Shown: positions 14,888 to 23,687, numbered from the stretch's first letter. The stretch is DNA of 35,931 nt from Chromatiales bacterium (GCA_028695255.1 JAQVJI010000009.1:1-35931); one strand, 5' to 3'. Notes: generated from the letters alone by a model not told the origin. Numbers and translations: made by a program.

Positions 14888-15410
14888 TCACCCGCCGAAC
14901 AATTCGCGCAGGTAACGGAACAATGCGCGTGCGGTGCGCGGTGGTCCGCCACGCTCGCGTTCGACGGCGGCGTTGCGGCACAGACTGGCCAGACGCGCGG
15001 CATCGGTTTGCGGCTGTTCGGCGACGAGTTCGTCGATGAGACGCGACAGCCCGCGTCCGTCGTCGGAGCTCGCGGCATCGAGCAGACGGTCGCGCCATTG
15101 TTCGACGCGATGGAAGGCCTGCGCCTCGGCGCGTTGGGCCAGCTTGCGCGCCTCCAGCGCCGCGACGATCGGTGCCGCGTCGACGTCGCGCATGAGCTTG
15201 CCGACGTACTGGCGCTGGCGCCTGAGCGCCTCGCGCGACTTGATGCCGCGTGCGGTGACGATCGCGTCGTAGAGCCGCGTCGGCAGGTCGAGCGCTTCGA
15301 GGTCGGCGGCGGGCAGCGCGATCAGCGCCTCGCCGAGTTTCTGGGCGTCCGCGGCCACCTGCTTGAAGTGGCCGCGTGGGATGTATCCGTCGTCGTCTTG
15401 ATCGGTCATG
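14888..15410 (-). CDS. yjgA: DUF615 / YjgA (DarP) family ribosome-associated protein
   Basis: Likely start MTDQDDDGYIPRGHFKQVAADAQKLGEALIALPAADLEALDLPTRLYDAIVTARGIKSREALRRQRQYVGKLMR; sits between tldD and pmbA. Confidence 0.92.
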
Positions 15411-15464
15411 GTCGCGTGTGTCGGTTGCAGGCGGCCGATTTTCGCTTTTTTCTGAGGAATATGC

Positions 15465-16823
15465 ATGAACGCAGTACAGTCCCTGCCGCTGGATCGCGAA
15501 CGGCTCGAAGCCGTGGTGCGCGAAGTCCTGGATCAGGCGCAGAAGGCCGGTGCCAGCGCGGCCGAGGCGGCCGTGAGCTGCGACAACGGTCTGTCGGTCA
15601 ACGTGCGCCTGGGCGAGGTCGAGACGCTCGAATACCACCGCGACCAGGGCGTCGGCGTGACGGTCTATTTCGGCAACCGCAAGGGCTCGGCCAGCACCTC
15701 CGATCTCAAGTCCGAGGCGCTGCGCGAGACGGTCGAGGCGGCGGCGCGCATCGCGCGCTACACCGCCGAGGACCCCTGCGCCGGCCTGGCCGACGCGGCG
15801 CTCATGGCGCATGACTATCCCGACCTCGATCTCGACCATCCCTGGGCGCTCGAAGCCGAGGACGCGATCGTGCTCGCGCGCGACTGCGAGGCGGCGGCGA
15901 TGCAGGCCGATGCGCGCATCAACAACTCCGAAGGTTCCGAGCTCAGCACCTTCCGCGGCACGGCGATCTACGGCAACAGCCACGGCTTCATCGGCGGCTA
16001 CACCGGCACGCGCCACAGCCTGAGCTGCACCGTGGTGGCCGAGGATGAGGGCGGCATGCAGCGCGACTACTGGTACAGCGTCGCACGCGACCGGTCGGCG
16101 CTCGAATCGCCGGCCGAGGTCGGCCGGCACGCGGCCGAGCGCACGCTGCGGCGTCTGGGCGCGCGCCGGCTGTCGACGCGCGAGGCGCCGATCCTGTTCG
16201 CGCCGGAACTCGCGCGCGGCGTGATCGGTCATTTCGTGGCCGCGATTCGCGGCGGCGCGCTCTACCGCAAGGCAAGTTTCCTGCTCGATGCCCTCGGTGA
16301 GCCCATATTCCCCGATTTCGTGCGCATCCACGAACGGCCGCATCTCCAGGGCGCGCTCGGCTCGGCACCCTTCGACGGCGAGGGCGTGCGCACCGGCGAA
16401 CGCGACGTCGTCAGCAACGGCGTGTTGCAGGGCTACGTGCTCGACAGCTATTCGGCACGCAAGCTCGGGCTCGTCACCACCGGCAACGCGGGCGGCGTGC
16501 ACAACCTGCTGATCGAGCCCGGATCGGTCACGGGCGGCACGGCCGACCAGGCCGGCCTGCTGAAGGAAATGGGCACGGGCCTGCTGGTCACCGAACTGAT
16601 CGGCCACGGCGTCAATACCGTCACCGGCGACTACTCGCGCGGTGCGGCCGGCTACTGGGTCGAGAACGGCGAGTTCGCCTACCCGGTGGAGGAAATCACC
16701 GTCGCCGGCAACCTGCGCGACGTGTTCCGGCGCATCGTCGCCGTCGGCAGCGACGTCGACGCGCGCGGCAACATCCAGAGTGGCTCGCTGCTGGTCGAGC
16801 GCATGACCATTGCGGGGGAGTGA
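15465..16823 (+). CDS. pmbA: Metalloprotease PmbA/TldE
   Basis: 452 aa; VNVRLGEVETLEYHRDQGVGVTVYFGNRKGSASTSDL, GHGVNTVTGDYSRGAAGYWVENGEFAYPVEEITVAGNL. Confidence 0.96.
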   Translation: MNAVQSLPLDRERLEAVVREVLDQAQKAGASAAEAAVSCDNGLSVNVRLGEVETLEYHRDQGVGVTVYFGNRKGSASTSDLKSEALRETVEAAARIARYTAEDPCAGLADAALMAHDYPDLDLDHPWALEAEDAIVLARDCEAAAMQADARINNSEGSELSTFRGTAIYGNSHGFIGGYTGTRHSLSCTVVAEDEGGMQRDYWYSVARDRSALESPAEVGRHAAERTLRRLGARRLSTREAPILFAPELARGVIGHFVAAIRGGALYRKASFLLDALGEPIFPDFVRIHERPHLQGALGSAPFDGEGVRTGERDVVSNGVLQGYVLDSYSARKLGLVTTGNAGGVHNLLIEPGSVTGGTADQAGLLKEMGTGLLVTELIGHGVNTVTGDYSRGAAGYWVENGEFAYPVEEITVAGNLRDVFRRIVAVGSDVDARGNIQSGSLLVERMTIAGE

Positions 16824-16895
16824 CGGCGCGGCCTGTTCGTCGTTGCGCCGGTCTGCGATACTTGCGTTGCAAATGCGATGCAGGAGGTTTCTCCC

Positions 16896-17168
16896 ATGAA
16901 GACCGCGTCATTTCCGTCGCTGCGCGTCGATCCTGATTTGCGGCGTGCCGCCGAGGCCGTGCTCGCCGACGGCGAGAGTCTGTCCAGTTTCGTCGAGGAT
17001 TCGATCCGGGCCGGCATCGATCGGCGTCGCCTGCAACAGGAATTCATCGCACGCGGACTGGCGTCCCGTGCCGAGGCGCGGCGCACGGGCGAGTACTTCA
17101 CGGCCGACGAGGTGCATGCCGGCCTGGACGAGATGCTGGCGACGGCGCGGACGAAACGGCGGCGATGA
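16896..17168 (+). CDS. Antitoxin of RHH (ParD/CopG-like) family, predicted
   Basis: 90 aa; FPSLRVDPDLRRAAEAVLADGESLSSFVEDSIRAGIDRR is RHH-like; AGGAGG ribosome-binding site at 16882-16887; ATGA overlap with the ParE-like ORF. Confidence 0.8.
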   Translation: MKTASFPSLRVDPDLRRAAEAVLADGESLSSFVEDSIRAGIDRRRLQQEFIARGLASRAEARRTGEYFTADEVHAGLDEMLATARTKRRR

Positions 17169-17464
17169 CCTATCGCGTCCGCTACACGCGGGCGGCCCGT
17201 GACGATCTGTACCGTCTGTATGCGTTTCTGCTGGAACGGGATGTGCGCGCGGCACGCCGGGCCCGCAATGCGATCGTCAAGGCGAGCCGGCTGCTGGAGG
17301 ATTTCCCGTTCAGTTGCCGCAAGGCCGGTCCGGACACGCCGTTCCTGCGCGAACTGCTGATCTCTTTCGGTGCGACCGGCTACGTCATGCTGTTCGAGAT
17401 CGATGATGCCTCGACCGTCACCATCCTGGCCGTCCGGCATCAGCGCGAGGACGACTATCGTTGA
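17165..17464 (+). CDS. RelE/ParE family toxin, predicted
   Basis: 99 aa; YRVRYTRAARDDLYRLYAFL...ARRARNAIVKASRLLEDFPFSCRKAG...FLRELLISFGATGYVMLFEID...VTILAVRHQREDDY, typical ParE/RelE fold. Confidence 0.87.
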   Translation: MTYRVRYTRAARDDLYRLYAFLLERDVRAARRARNAIVKASRLLEDFPFSCRKAGPDTPFLRELLISFGATGYVMLFEIDDASTVTILAVRHQREDDYR

Positions 17465-17507
17465 TCAAGCTTGGCGCCTGTGTTGACGCTTGTTTGCCCC
17501 TGCTCGA

Positions 17508-17537
17508 CGGTATTACCATGTTCCGATGGTAATACCG
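17508..17537. promoter_or_regulatory. Operator-like inverted repeat upstream of AbrB/VapB-like antitoxin
   Basis: CGGTATTACCAT-GTTCCG-ATGGTAATACCG: perfect 12-bp arms; each arm also contains the 9-nt palindrome GGTAWTACC. Confidence 0.75.
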
Positions 17538-17549
17538 CAGGAGGCCCCC

Positions 17550-17795
17550 ATGAGCGCGACCCTTACCAGCAAGTGTCAGGTCACCATTCCCAAGCACATC
17601 CGTGACAGCCTCGGTCTCGGGCCGGGCAGCCAGATCGATTTCGACGTCGACGAGCAGGGCCGGATCGTCATCCGGAAGGCGGGTGGCTCGGCCAAGGCGC
17701 CGCGCCAGCCGGACCGTTTCGAGCGTGCCCGCGGCCGTGCGACCGTGAAATGGCGCACCGACGAGCTGATGCGGCTGCTGCGCGGGGACGAGTAG
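17550..17795 (+). CDS. AbrB/MazE-family (SpoVT-AbrB domain) antitoxin, VapB-like
   Basis: Likely start MSATLTSKCQVTIPKHIRDSLGLGPGSQIDFDVDEQGRIVIRK, a canonical swapped-hairpin AbrB N-terminus. Confidence 0.9.
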   Translation: MSATLTSKCQVTIPKHIRDSLGLGPGSQIDFDVDEQGRIVIRKAGGSAKAPRQPDRFERARGRATVKWRTDELMRLLRGDE

Positions 17796-17796
17796 T

Positions 17797-18213
17797 TTGC
17801 TGATCGTCGACACCAATGTCCTGGTCGACGTGCTGGAGGACGATCCGGAATGGGGGGAATGGTCGGTCGGCCGCATGCGGGACCTCGCGCGCGTTCACGA
17901 GCTCGTCATCAATCCGGTGATCTATGCCGAACTGTCGCTGGCCTTCGATGCGGTGGAGGATCTCGATGCGGCGATCGCCGATCTGGATCTGGGTGTCATC
18001 GAACTGCCCAGGCCGGCGCTGTTCCTTGCCGGCAAGGCGTTCGTCCGTTACCGCAGACTCGGCGGCATCAAGAGCAATGTCCTGGCCGATTTCTTCATCG
18101 GTGCGCATGCGGCGGTGGCCGGTTGTCCGATACTGACCCGCGACCCCCGGCGTTACCGGAGCTATTTTCCAAGTCTGCGGTTGATCGTGCCGGACGCCGG
18201 TACCCCGACCTGA
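17797..18213 (+). CDS. PIN-domain toxin, VapC-like
   Basis: TTG start; LIVDTNVLVDVLEDDPEWGEWSV ... NPVIYAELSLAFD ... KSNVLADFFIGAHAAVAGCPILTRDPRRYRSYFPSLRLI; acidic PIN residues present. Confidence 0.92.
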   Translation: MLIVDTNVLVDVLEDDPEWGEWSVGRMRDLARVHELVINPVIYAELSLAFDAVEDLDAAIADLDLGVIELPRPALFLAGKAFVRYRRLGGIKSNVLADFFIGAHAAVAGCPILTRDPRRYRSYFPSLRLIVPDAGTPT

Positions 18214-18367
18214 TTCGCTCCCCACCCGACGAGTCGTTGAGGCCATGGGATGCGCCGCCTATACTGCCGACCCGCCGAATCCCCTGAGGTATGTTCGTGA
18301 ATCGCAGCCTTTCCCGACCGCGCATGCGGCCGTCATCTGAATCGACATCCCCCGCCCGGAACCCGGC

Positions 18368-19750
18368 ATGAAATCGGGCTACGTCAAGGAACGCATGACG
18401 CCGCACGAGCAGCGCGTGGCGCTGTCGCTGGCCGGCGTCTACAGCGTGCGCATGCTGGGGCTGTTCATGATCCTGCCGGTGTTCTCGCTCTATGCCGGCG
18501 CGCTGTCGCACGTTACGCCATTCCTGATGGGCATGGCGATCGGCATCTACGGCCTGACCCAGGCCACGTTCCAGATCCCGCTCGGCATGCTGTCCGACCG
18601 CATCGGCCGCAAGCCGGTGATCATCGGCGGTCTGCTGGTGTTCGCGCTCGGCAGCGTGGTGGCGGCCGAGGCGGGTTCGATCTGGGGCGTGATCGGCGGT
18701 CGCGCCCTGCAAGGCGCCGGTGCGGTGTCGGCGGTGGCGATGGCGCTGGCGGCCGACCTCACGCGCGAGGAGCACCGCACCAAGGTGATGGCGGTCATCG
18801 GCTTCTCGATCGGCCTGTCGTTCTCGGCCGCGCTGGTGCTCGGGCCGGTGCTCGACCGCATGGTCGGCGTGCCGGGCATCTTCTGGTTCACGGCGCTGCT
18901 CGGCCTGATCGCCATTGCCGTGGTGCTGTGGGCGGTGCCGACGCCGCAACGCACACGTGTGCATCGCGACACCGGCGTGGTGCCGGGGCTGTTCGGCGGC
19001 ATCCTGCGCGATGCGCAACTGCTCCGGCTCGATCTCGGCATCTTCGTGCTGCACATGGTACTGACCGCCAATTTTGTCGTGCTGCCGCTGATCCTGCGCG
19101 ACGTACTGGACATGGAATCCGCGCTGCACTGGCGCGTCTACCTGCCGGTGGTGCTGCTGGCCTTCGTCGCGGTGGTACCGCTCATCATCGTCGCCGAGCG
19201 CTTCCGGCGCCTGAAGCAGGTGTTCATCGGCGCGGTCGCGGTGCTGGCCGGTACCGAGTTCGCGTGGATCTTCACCCACGACAGCGTTGCCGGCATGGCC
19301 GTGACGCTGTTCGTGTTCTTCGCCGCCTTCAATCTGCTGGAGGCGACGCTGCCGTCGCTGATGGCCAAGCTCGCGCCGCCCGACCGCAAGGGCACGGCGA
19401 TGGGCGTCTACGCCACCACCCAGTTCCTCGGCATCTTCACGGGCGGCGCGCTCGGCGGCTGGCTGTACGGGGTGTTCGGGGTCGAGGGCGTCTTTTTCGC
19501 CAGCGCGCTGGCGCTGCTGGTCTGGCTGTCCGCAGCCGCCACCATGCACAGCCCGCGCTATCTGTCGAGCTATCTGCTGCACGTCGGGCCGATGGATGCC
19601 GACGCGGCGCGCGATCTGGTGGCGCGGCTGACGGCCGTGCGCGGCGTGGCCGAGGCCTGGGTCGGCGAGGACGGCGTGGCCTATCTCAAGGTCGATCGGC
19701 ATGCCCTGGACGAGGCCCGGCTGCGTGAGTTTTCCGCCCCTGCGGCGTAA
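18368..19750 (+). CDS. MFS transporter, YajR-like with C-terminal ferredoxin-like (YAM) domain
   Basis: 12-TM pattern; GLTQATFQIPLGMLSDRIGRKPVIIGGLLVFALGS; C-terminal DADAARDLVARLTAVRGVAEAWVGEDGVAYLKVDRHALDEARL resembles a YAM domain. Confidence 0.9.
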   Translation: MKSGYVKERMTPHEQRVALSLAGVYSVRMLGLFMILPVFSLYAGALSHVTPFLMGMAIGIYGLTQATFQIPLGMLSDRIGRKPVIIGGLLVFALGSVVAAEAGSIWGVIGGRALQGAGAVSAVAMALAADLTREEHRTKVMAVIGFSIGLSFSAALVLGPVLDRMVGVPGIFWFTALLGLIAIAVVLWAVPTPQRTRVHRDTGVVPGLFGGILRDAQLLRLDLGIFVLHMVLTANFVVLPLILRDVLDMESALHWRVYLPVVLLAFVAVVPLIIVAERFRRLKQVFIGAVAVLAGTEFAWIFTHDSVAGMAVTLFVFFAAFNLLEATLPSLMAKLAPPDRKGTAMGVYATTQFLGIFTGGALGGWLYGVFGVEGVFFASALALLVWLSAAATMHSPRYLSSYLLHVGPMDADAARDLVARLTAVRGVAEAWVGEDGVAYLKVDRHALDEARLREFSAPAA

Positions 19751-19891
19751 GATGGCGCCTTTCCGGGGCGCAACGCCAGGAACGCCAAGGAAGCGAAGTC
19801 AGGGATGTCGCGCGGGTACGTCGGGACCCGCGCTCCTCAGGCAGACATCTCGGACCCCATTCCATTCATCAGACAACCGAGGAAGACACCC

Positions 19892-20371
19892 ATGGCAAGA
19901 GGCGTGAACAAGGTCATTCTCGTCGGCAATCTCGGCGGCGACCCAGAAACGAAATTCATGCCGAGCGGCGGCGCGGTCGCCAACGTGACGCTCGCCACCA
20001 CCGAGTCCTGGAAGGACAAGGGCACGGGCGAGAAGCAGGAACGCACCGAATGGCATCGCGTCGTGTTCTTCGGCCGTCTGGCCGAGATCGCGGGCGAATA
20101 TCTGAAGAAGGGCTCGCAGGTCTACGTCGAAGGCAGTCTGCGCACGCGCAAGTGGCAGGACCAGAACGGGCAGGACCGCTACACGACGGAGATCGTCGCG
20201 AGCGAGATGCAGATGCTCGGTGGTCGCGGCGGTGCCGGTGGTTCCGCTTCCTTCGACGACGAGGGCGGCGGCTCGCGCAGCAGCGGCGGCAGTCGCGGCG
20301 GTTCGCGTCCGCAACCGCAGCCGGCGGAATCCGCTCCGGCCGCCGATTTCGACGACGACATTCCGTTCTGA
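19892..20371 (+). CDS. ssb: Single-stranded DNA-binding protein
   Basis: [43 protein letters not shown] ... ends DFDDDIPF. Confidence 0.97.
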   Translation: MARGVNKVILVGNLGGDPETKFMPSGGAVANVTLATTESWKDKGTGEKQERTEWHRVVFFGRLAEIAGEYLKKGSQVYVEGSLRTRKWQDQNGQDRYTTEIVASEMQMLGGRGGAGGSASFDDEGGGSRSSGGSRGGSRPQPQPAESAPAADFDDDIPF

Positions 20372-20445
20372 CGGACATGGCGATGTCGCCACCCCACAGG
20401 ATGAAGGTCGTGCCATGCCCGCCCATCATCCGGCCCTGCGGGCCA

Positions 20446-20466
20446 CCTTCTCCCGGAGGGAGAAGG
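20446..20466. terminator. Hairpin downstream of ssb (possible terminator or repeat)
   Basis: CCTTCTCCC-GGA-GGGAGAAGG perfect 9-bp stem; adjacent hairpin GGCCC-TGC-GGGCC at 20432-20444. No following T-tract. Confidence 0.45.
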
Positions 20467-20499
20467 AAACGGGAGTCGCTCCGCGACCATGGATGAATC

Positions 20500-20738
20500 A
20501 TCCCAGAAACCGCAGTTGACCGCTTCGAGACTGAAACAAGTGTCTGCTGATTCAAAACATTCGGGCTTTTGCATGGCTCACCTTGCGGGTGAGGTCGCTA
20601 CGCGTCCGATTGCACGGTTTTCCGGCCCCCTGGCAGCGTTGCTCCTCCTTGCAGGGGACGGCCCTGCCGCGTCGTCGCGCCTTGCCAGAGGACCGGAAAA
20701 CCGCACACTCGAACGCGTTCAACTGCGGTTTCTGGGAT
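20500..20738. repeat. Nested inverted-repeat element filling the ssb-gspE gap
   Basis: Outer arms ATCCCAGAAACCGCAGTTGA (20500-20519) and TCAACTGCGGTTTCTGGGAT (20719-20738) perfectly complementary; inner arms CGGTTTTCCGGCCCCCTGGCA (20615-20635) and TGCCAGAGGACCGGAAAACCG (20683-20703) nearly so. Confidence 0.8.
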
Positions 20739-20739
20739 C

Positions 20740-22440
20740 ATGACCAAACGCATCGGTGAACTGCTGGTCGAGGCCGGACGCCTGCGGACGACCGACCTGA
20801 ACCGCGCGCTGACCGCGCAGGAGACGACCAGCGAGCTGCTCGGCGTGCTGCTGGTGCGTCTCGGCCTCGTGTCCGAGCGCGACGTCGGCGAAGCCCTGTC
20901 CGCGCAGTTGAACCTGCCGCTGGTGGCCGCCGCCGACTATCCGGCCGATCCGCTGCTGGAGGAATCGCTGCCGGTCGGTTTCCTGCGCACGGCCCAGGCG
21001 CTGCCGCTGGCCCAGGACGGCGAGGTGCTGAAGCTCGCGATGGCCAGGCCGCAGGACAGTTTCTCCAGCCGCGCGGTGGCGATGGCGACGGGCCTCAGGG
21101 TGCAGCCGGTGCTCGGTCTGCCGTCGGACATCGCACAGGCGATCGAGAAGCTCTACGGCACGGGCCGCAGCGCGCTCGGCCAGATCATCGAACAACTCGG
21201 CGAGGAAGGCGCGGGCCAGGACACGGACGACATCGAGCAACTCAAGGACATGGCGAGCGAGGCGCCGGTCATCCGCATGGTGAATCTCATCATCACGCGC
21301 GCGATCGAGAGCCGGGCCTCCGACATCCACATCGAGCCCTTCGAAGGCACGCTCAAGGTGCGCTACCGCATCGACGGCGTGATGCACGAGGTCGAGTCGC
21401 CGCCGGCGCGCCTGACCGCCGCCATCATCTCGCGCCTGAAGATCATGGCGCACCTGAACATCGCCGAGCGCCGCCTGCCGCAGGACGGACGCATCCAGTT
21501 GCGCGTGCAGGGCAAGGAGATCGACCTGCGCGTGTCCAGCGTGCCGACCATGCACGGCGAGAGCGTGGTCATGCGCATTCTCGACAAGGGCAGCATCACG
21601 CTCGATCTCGACGCGATGGGTTTCCATCCGGAGGTGCTGGCGCGTTTCAAGGACGTGCTCGCACTGCCGCACGGCATCGTGCTGGTCACCGGCCCCACCG
21701 GCAGCGGCAAGACCACCACGCTGTACGCGGCGCTGGCGCGTCTCAACACCCCCGAACGCAAGATCCTGACGGTCGAGGACCCGGTCGAATACCAGATCGC
21801 GGGCGTCAACCAGATCCAGGCCAATCCGAAGATCGGACTCGATTTCGCCCACGCCCTGCGCTCGATCGTGCGTCAGGACCCGGACGTCATCATGATCGGC
21901 GAAATGCGCGATCAGGAGACGGCGCGTATCGCCATCCAGTCGGCGCTGACCGGCCATCTCGTGCTGTCGACCGTACACACCAACGACGCCGCGAGCGGCG
22001 TCACGCGTCTGGTCGACATGGGACTCGAACCCTATCTGCTCACGGCCACCGTCAATTGCATCATGGCGCAGCGCCTGGTGCGCCGGCTGTGCCCGCATTG
22101 TGCCGAGGCCTTCGAGGCGCCGCCGGAACTGGTGGCCGATCTCGGCCTCGACCGCTATGCCGAGGCCCGTCCGCATCGCCTGTGGCGCGCGCGCGGCTGC
22201 CCCGAGTGCGCCGACACGGGTTACCACGGCCGCACCGCGATCCACGAACTGCTGATGATGGACGAGCCGATCCAGCGCCTGGTGCTCGCGCACGCGGACG
22301 CCGAGACGATCGAGAAGGCGGCGCGCGCGCGCGGCATGCTGACGATGTACGAGGACGGCCTGCGCAAGGCGCTGTCCGGCATCACCACGGTGGAGGAGGT
22401 ACTGCGCGTGACGCAGGAGACCGCCGATGCCGTCGTTTAG
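20740..22440 (+). CDS. gspE: Type II secretion ATPase GspE
   Basis: 566 aa; Walker A GPTGSGKTTTLYAAL, VEDPVEYQIAGVNQIQANPKIGLDFAHALRSIVRQDPDVIMIGEMRDQETA, CPHC...CPEC zinc motif. Confidence 0.96.
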   Translation: MTKRIGELLVEAGRLRTTDLNRALTAQETTSELLGVLLVRLGLVSERDVGEALSAQLNLPLVAAADYPADPLLEESLPVGFLRTAQALPLAQDGEVLKLAMARPQDSFSSRAVAMATGLRVQPVLGLPSDIAQAIEKLYGTGRSALGQIIEQLGEEGAGQDTDDIEQLKDMASEAPVIRMVNLIITRAIESRASDIHIEPFEGTLKVRYRIDGVMHEVESPPARLTAAIISRLKIMAHLNIAERRLPQDGRIQLRVQGKEIDLRVSSVPTMHGESVVMRILDKGSITLDLDAMGFHPEVLARFKDVLALPHGIVLVTGPTGSGKTTTLYAALARLNTPERKILTVEDPVEYQIAGVNQIQANPKIGLDFAHALRSIVRQDPDVIMIGEMRDQETARIAIQSALTGHLVLSTVHTNDAASGVTRLVDMGLEPYLLTATVNCIMAQRLVRRLCPHCAEAFEAPPELVADLGLDRYAEARPHRLWRARGCPECADTGYHGRTAIHELLMMDEPIQRLVLAHADAETIEKAARARGMLTMYEDGLRKALSGITTVEEVLRVTQETADAVV

Positions 22441-23656
22441 TTATCGCGCCGTCACGCCCGACGGCCAGATCCAGGAAGGACGCCTCACGGCCGACAGCGA
22501 ACACCAGGCCGCCGACCGGCTGGCCGATCAGGGACTGGTGCCGCTGGTGATCGAAAGCGGCGCGGCCTTCGGTGCCGCGGCGCGCGAGAGCGGCATCGCG
22601 CGCCTGCTGCGCCGCCGCGGCGGCGTCGGGCGCGAGCAGGTGCTGGTGCTGACGCGCGAACTCGCCGCCATGCTGCGTTCCGGCCTGCCGCTCGACCGCG
22701 CGCTCGGCATCCTGACGCAACTCGCCGCCGAGCCCGCCGTCAGGACGCTGGTCGAGGATCTGCGCGAACGCGTGCGCGGCGGCGCGACCTTCGCCACCGC
22801 GCTGGAAGCGCAGGACGGCACGTTCGATCGCTTCTACATCAACATGGTGCGCGCGGGCGAGGCGGGCGGCTCGATCGAACTCGCGCTCAACCGGCTGGCG
22901 GATTATCTGGAGAAGGCCAAGGCGCTGCGCCAGACCGTCGTGTCGGCGCTGATCTACCCGGCCATCCTGCTCGGTGTGGCGCTGCTGTCGATCGTCATCC
23001 TGCTCATGTTCGTGGTGCCGCAGTTCGCGCAGTTGTTCGAGGACATGGGCGCCGCGCTGCCGCTGCCGACGCGCATCGTCATGACCGCCGGCGACCTGCT
23101 GATCGGCTGGTGGTGGGCCATCGCGGGCGGCGCGATCGGCATCTGGTGGCTGTTCGAGCGCTGGCTCGCGACGCCCGCCAACCGGCTCGCCTTCGACCGC
23201 TGGCTGTTGCGCAACCGGCTCACCGGCAAGCTGATCGCCGAGATCGAGACCGCGCGTTTCGCACGCACGCTCGGAACTCTGCTCACCAGCGGCGTTCCGA
23301 TGTTGCGGGCGCTGGCGATCGGCGCCGACACCATCGGCAACGGCGTGCTGTCCGGCGCCGCGCGCGAGGCGGCCGAGGGCGTGAAACACGGCCGCCATCT
23401 GTCCGAGGTGTTGCTGGAGCAGGACTGCTTCCCGCTGCTCGCGGTGCACATGCTCAAGGTCGGCGAGGAGACCGGACGCATGGAACCGATGCTGGACCAG
23501 CTCGCCGACATCTACGACGCGAGCGTGCAGGCGAGCGTGAAGCGTCTGCTGACCCTGCTCGAACCGGCACTGATCCTCGGACTCGGCGTGATCATCGCGG
23601 CCATCATCATGTCGGTGCTGGTGGCGATCCTCGGCGTCAACGAACTGGCCTTCTGA
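22427..23656 (+). CDS. gspF: Type II secretion inner-membrane protein GspF
   Basis: 409 aa; FSYRAVTPDGQIQEGRLTADSEHQAADRLADQGLVPL, LTRELAAMLRSGLPLDRALGIL, VGEETGRMEPMLDQLADIYD. Confidence 0.96.
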   Translation: MPSFSYRAVTPDGQIQEGRLTADSEHQAADRLADQGLVPLVIESGAAFGAAARESGIARLLRRRGGVGREQVLVLTRELAAMLRSGLPLDRALGILTQLAAEPAVRTLVEDLRERVRGGATFATALEAQDGTFDRFYINMVRAGEAGGSIELALNRLADYLEKAKALRQTVVSALIYPAILLGVALLSIVILLMFVVPQFAQLFEDMGAALPLPTRIVMTAGDLLIGWWWAIAGGAIGIWWLFERWLATPANRLAFDRWLLRNRLTGKLIAEIETARFARTLGTLLTSGVPMLRALAIGADTIGNGVLSGAAREAAEGVKHGRHLSEVLLEQDCFPLLAVHMLKVGEETGRMEPMLDQLADIYDASVQASVKRLLTLLEPALILGLGVIIAAIIMSVLVAILGVNELAF

Positions 23657-23687
23657 TCCACTTACCTCAACGAGAGGTCCTGAACAC

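Noticed and set aside
17482-17516. Possible sigma-70 promoter TTGACG ... TATTAC ahead of the vapB-like gene
   Set aside because: Spacing between the hexamers is about 22 bp, too long for a normal sigma-70 promoter; not reported as a feature.
18095-19702. 535-aa minus-strand His/Gln/Arg-rich ORF opposite the MFS transporter
   Set aside because: Antisense to a transporter with clear TM pattern and MFS motifs; composition is an artefact of reading hydrophobic codons in reverse.
20719-22293. 524-aa minus-strand ORF opposite gspE
   Set aside because: Fully antisense to gspE, which has all diagnostic ATPase motifs.
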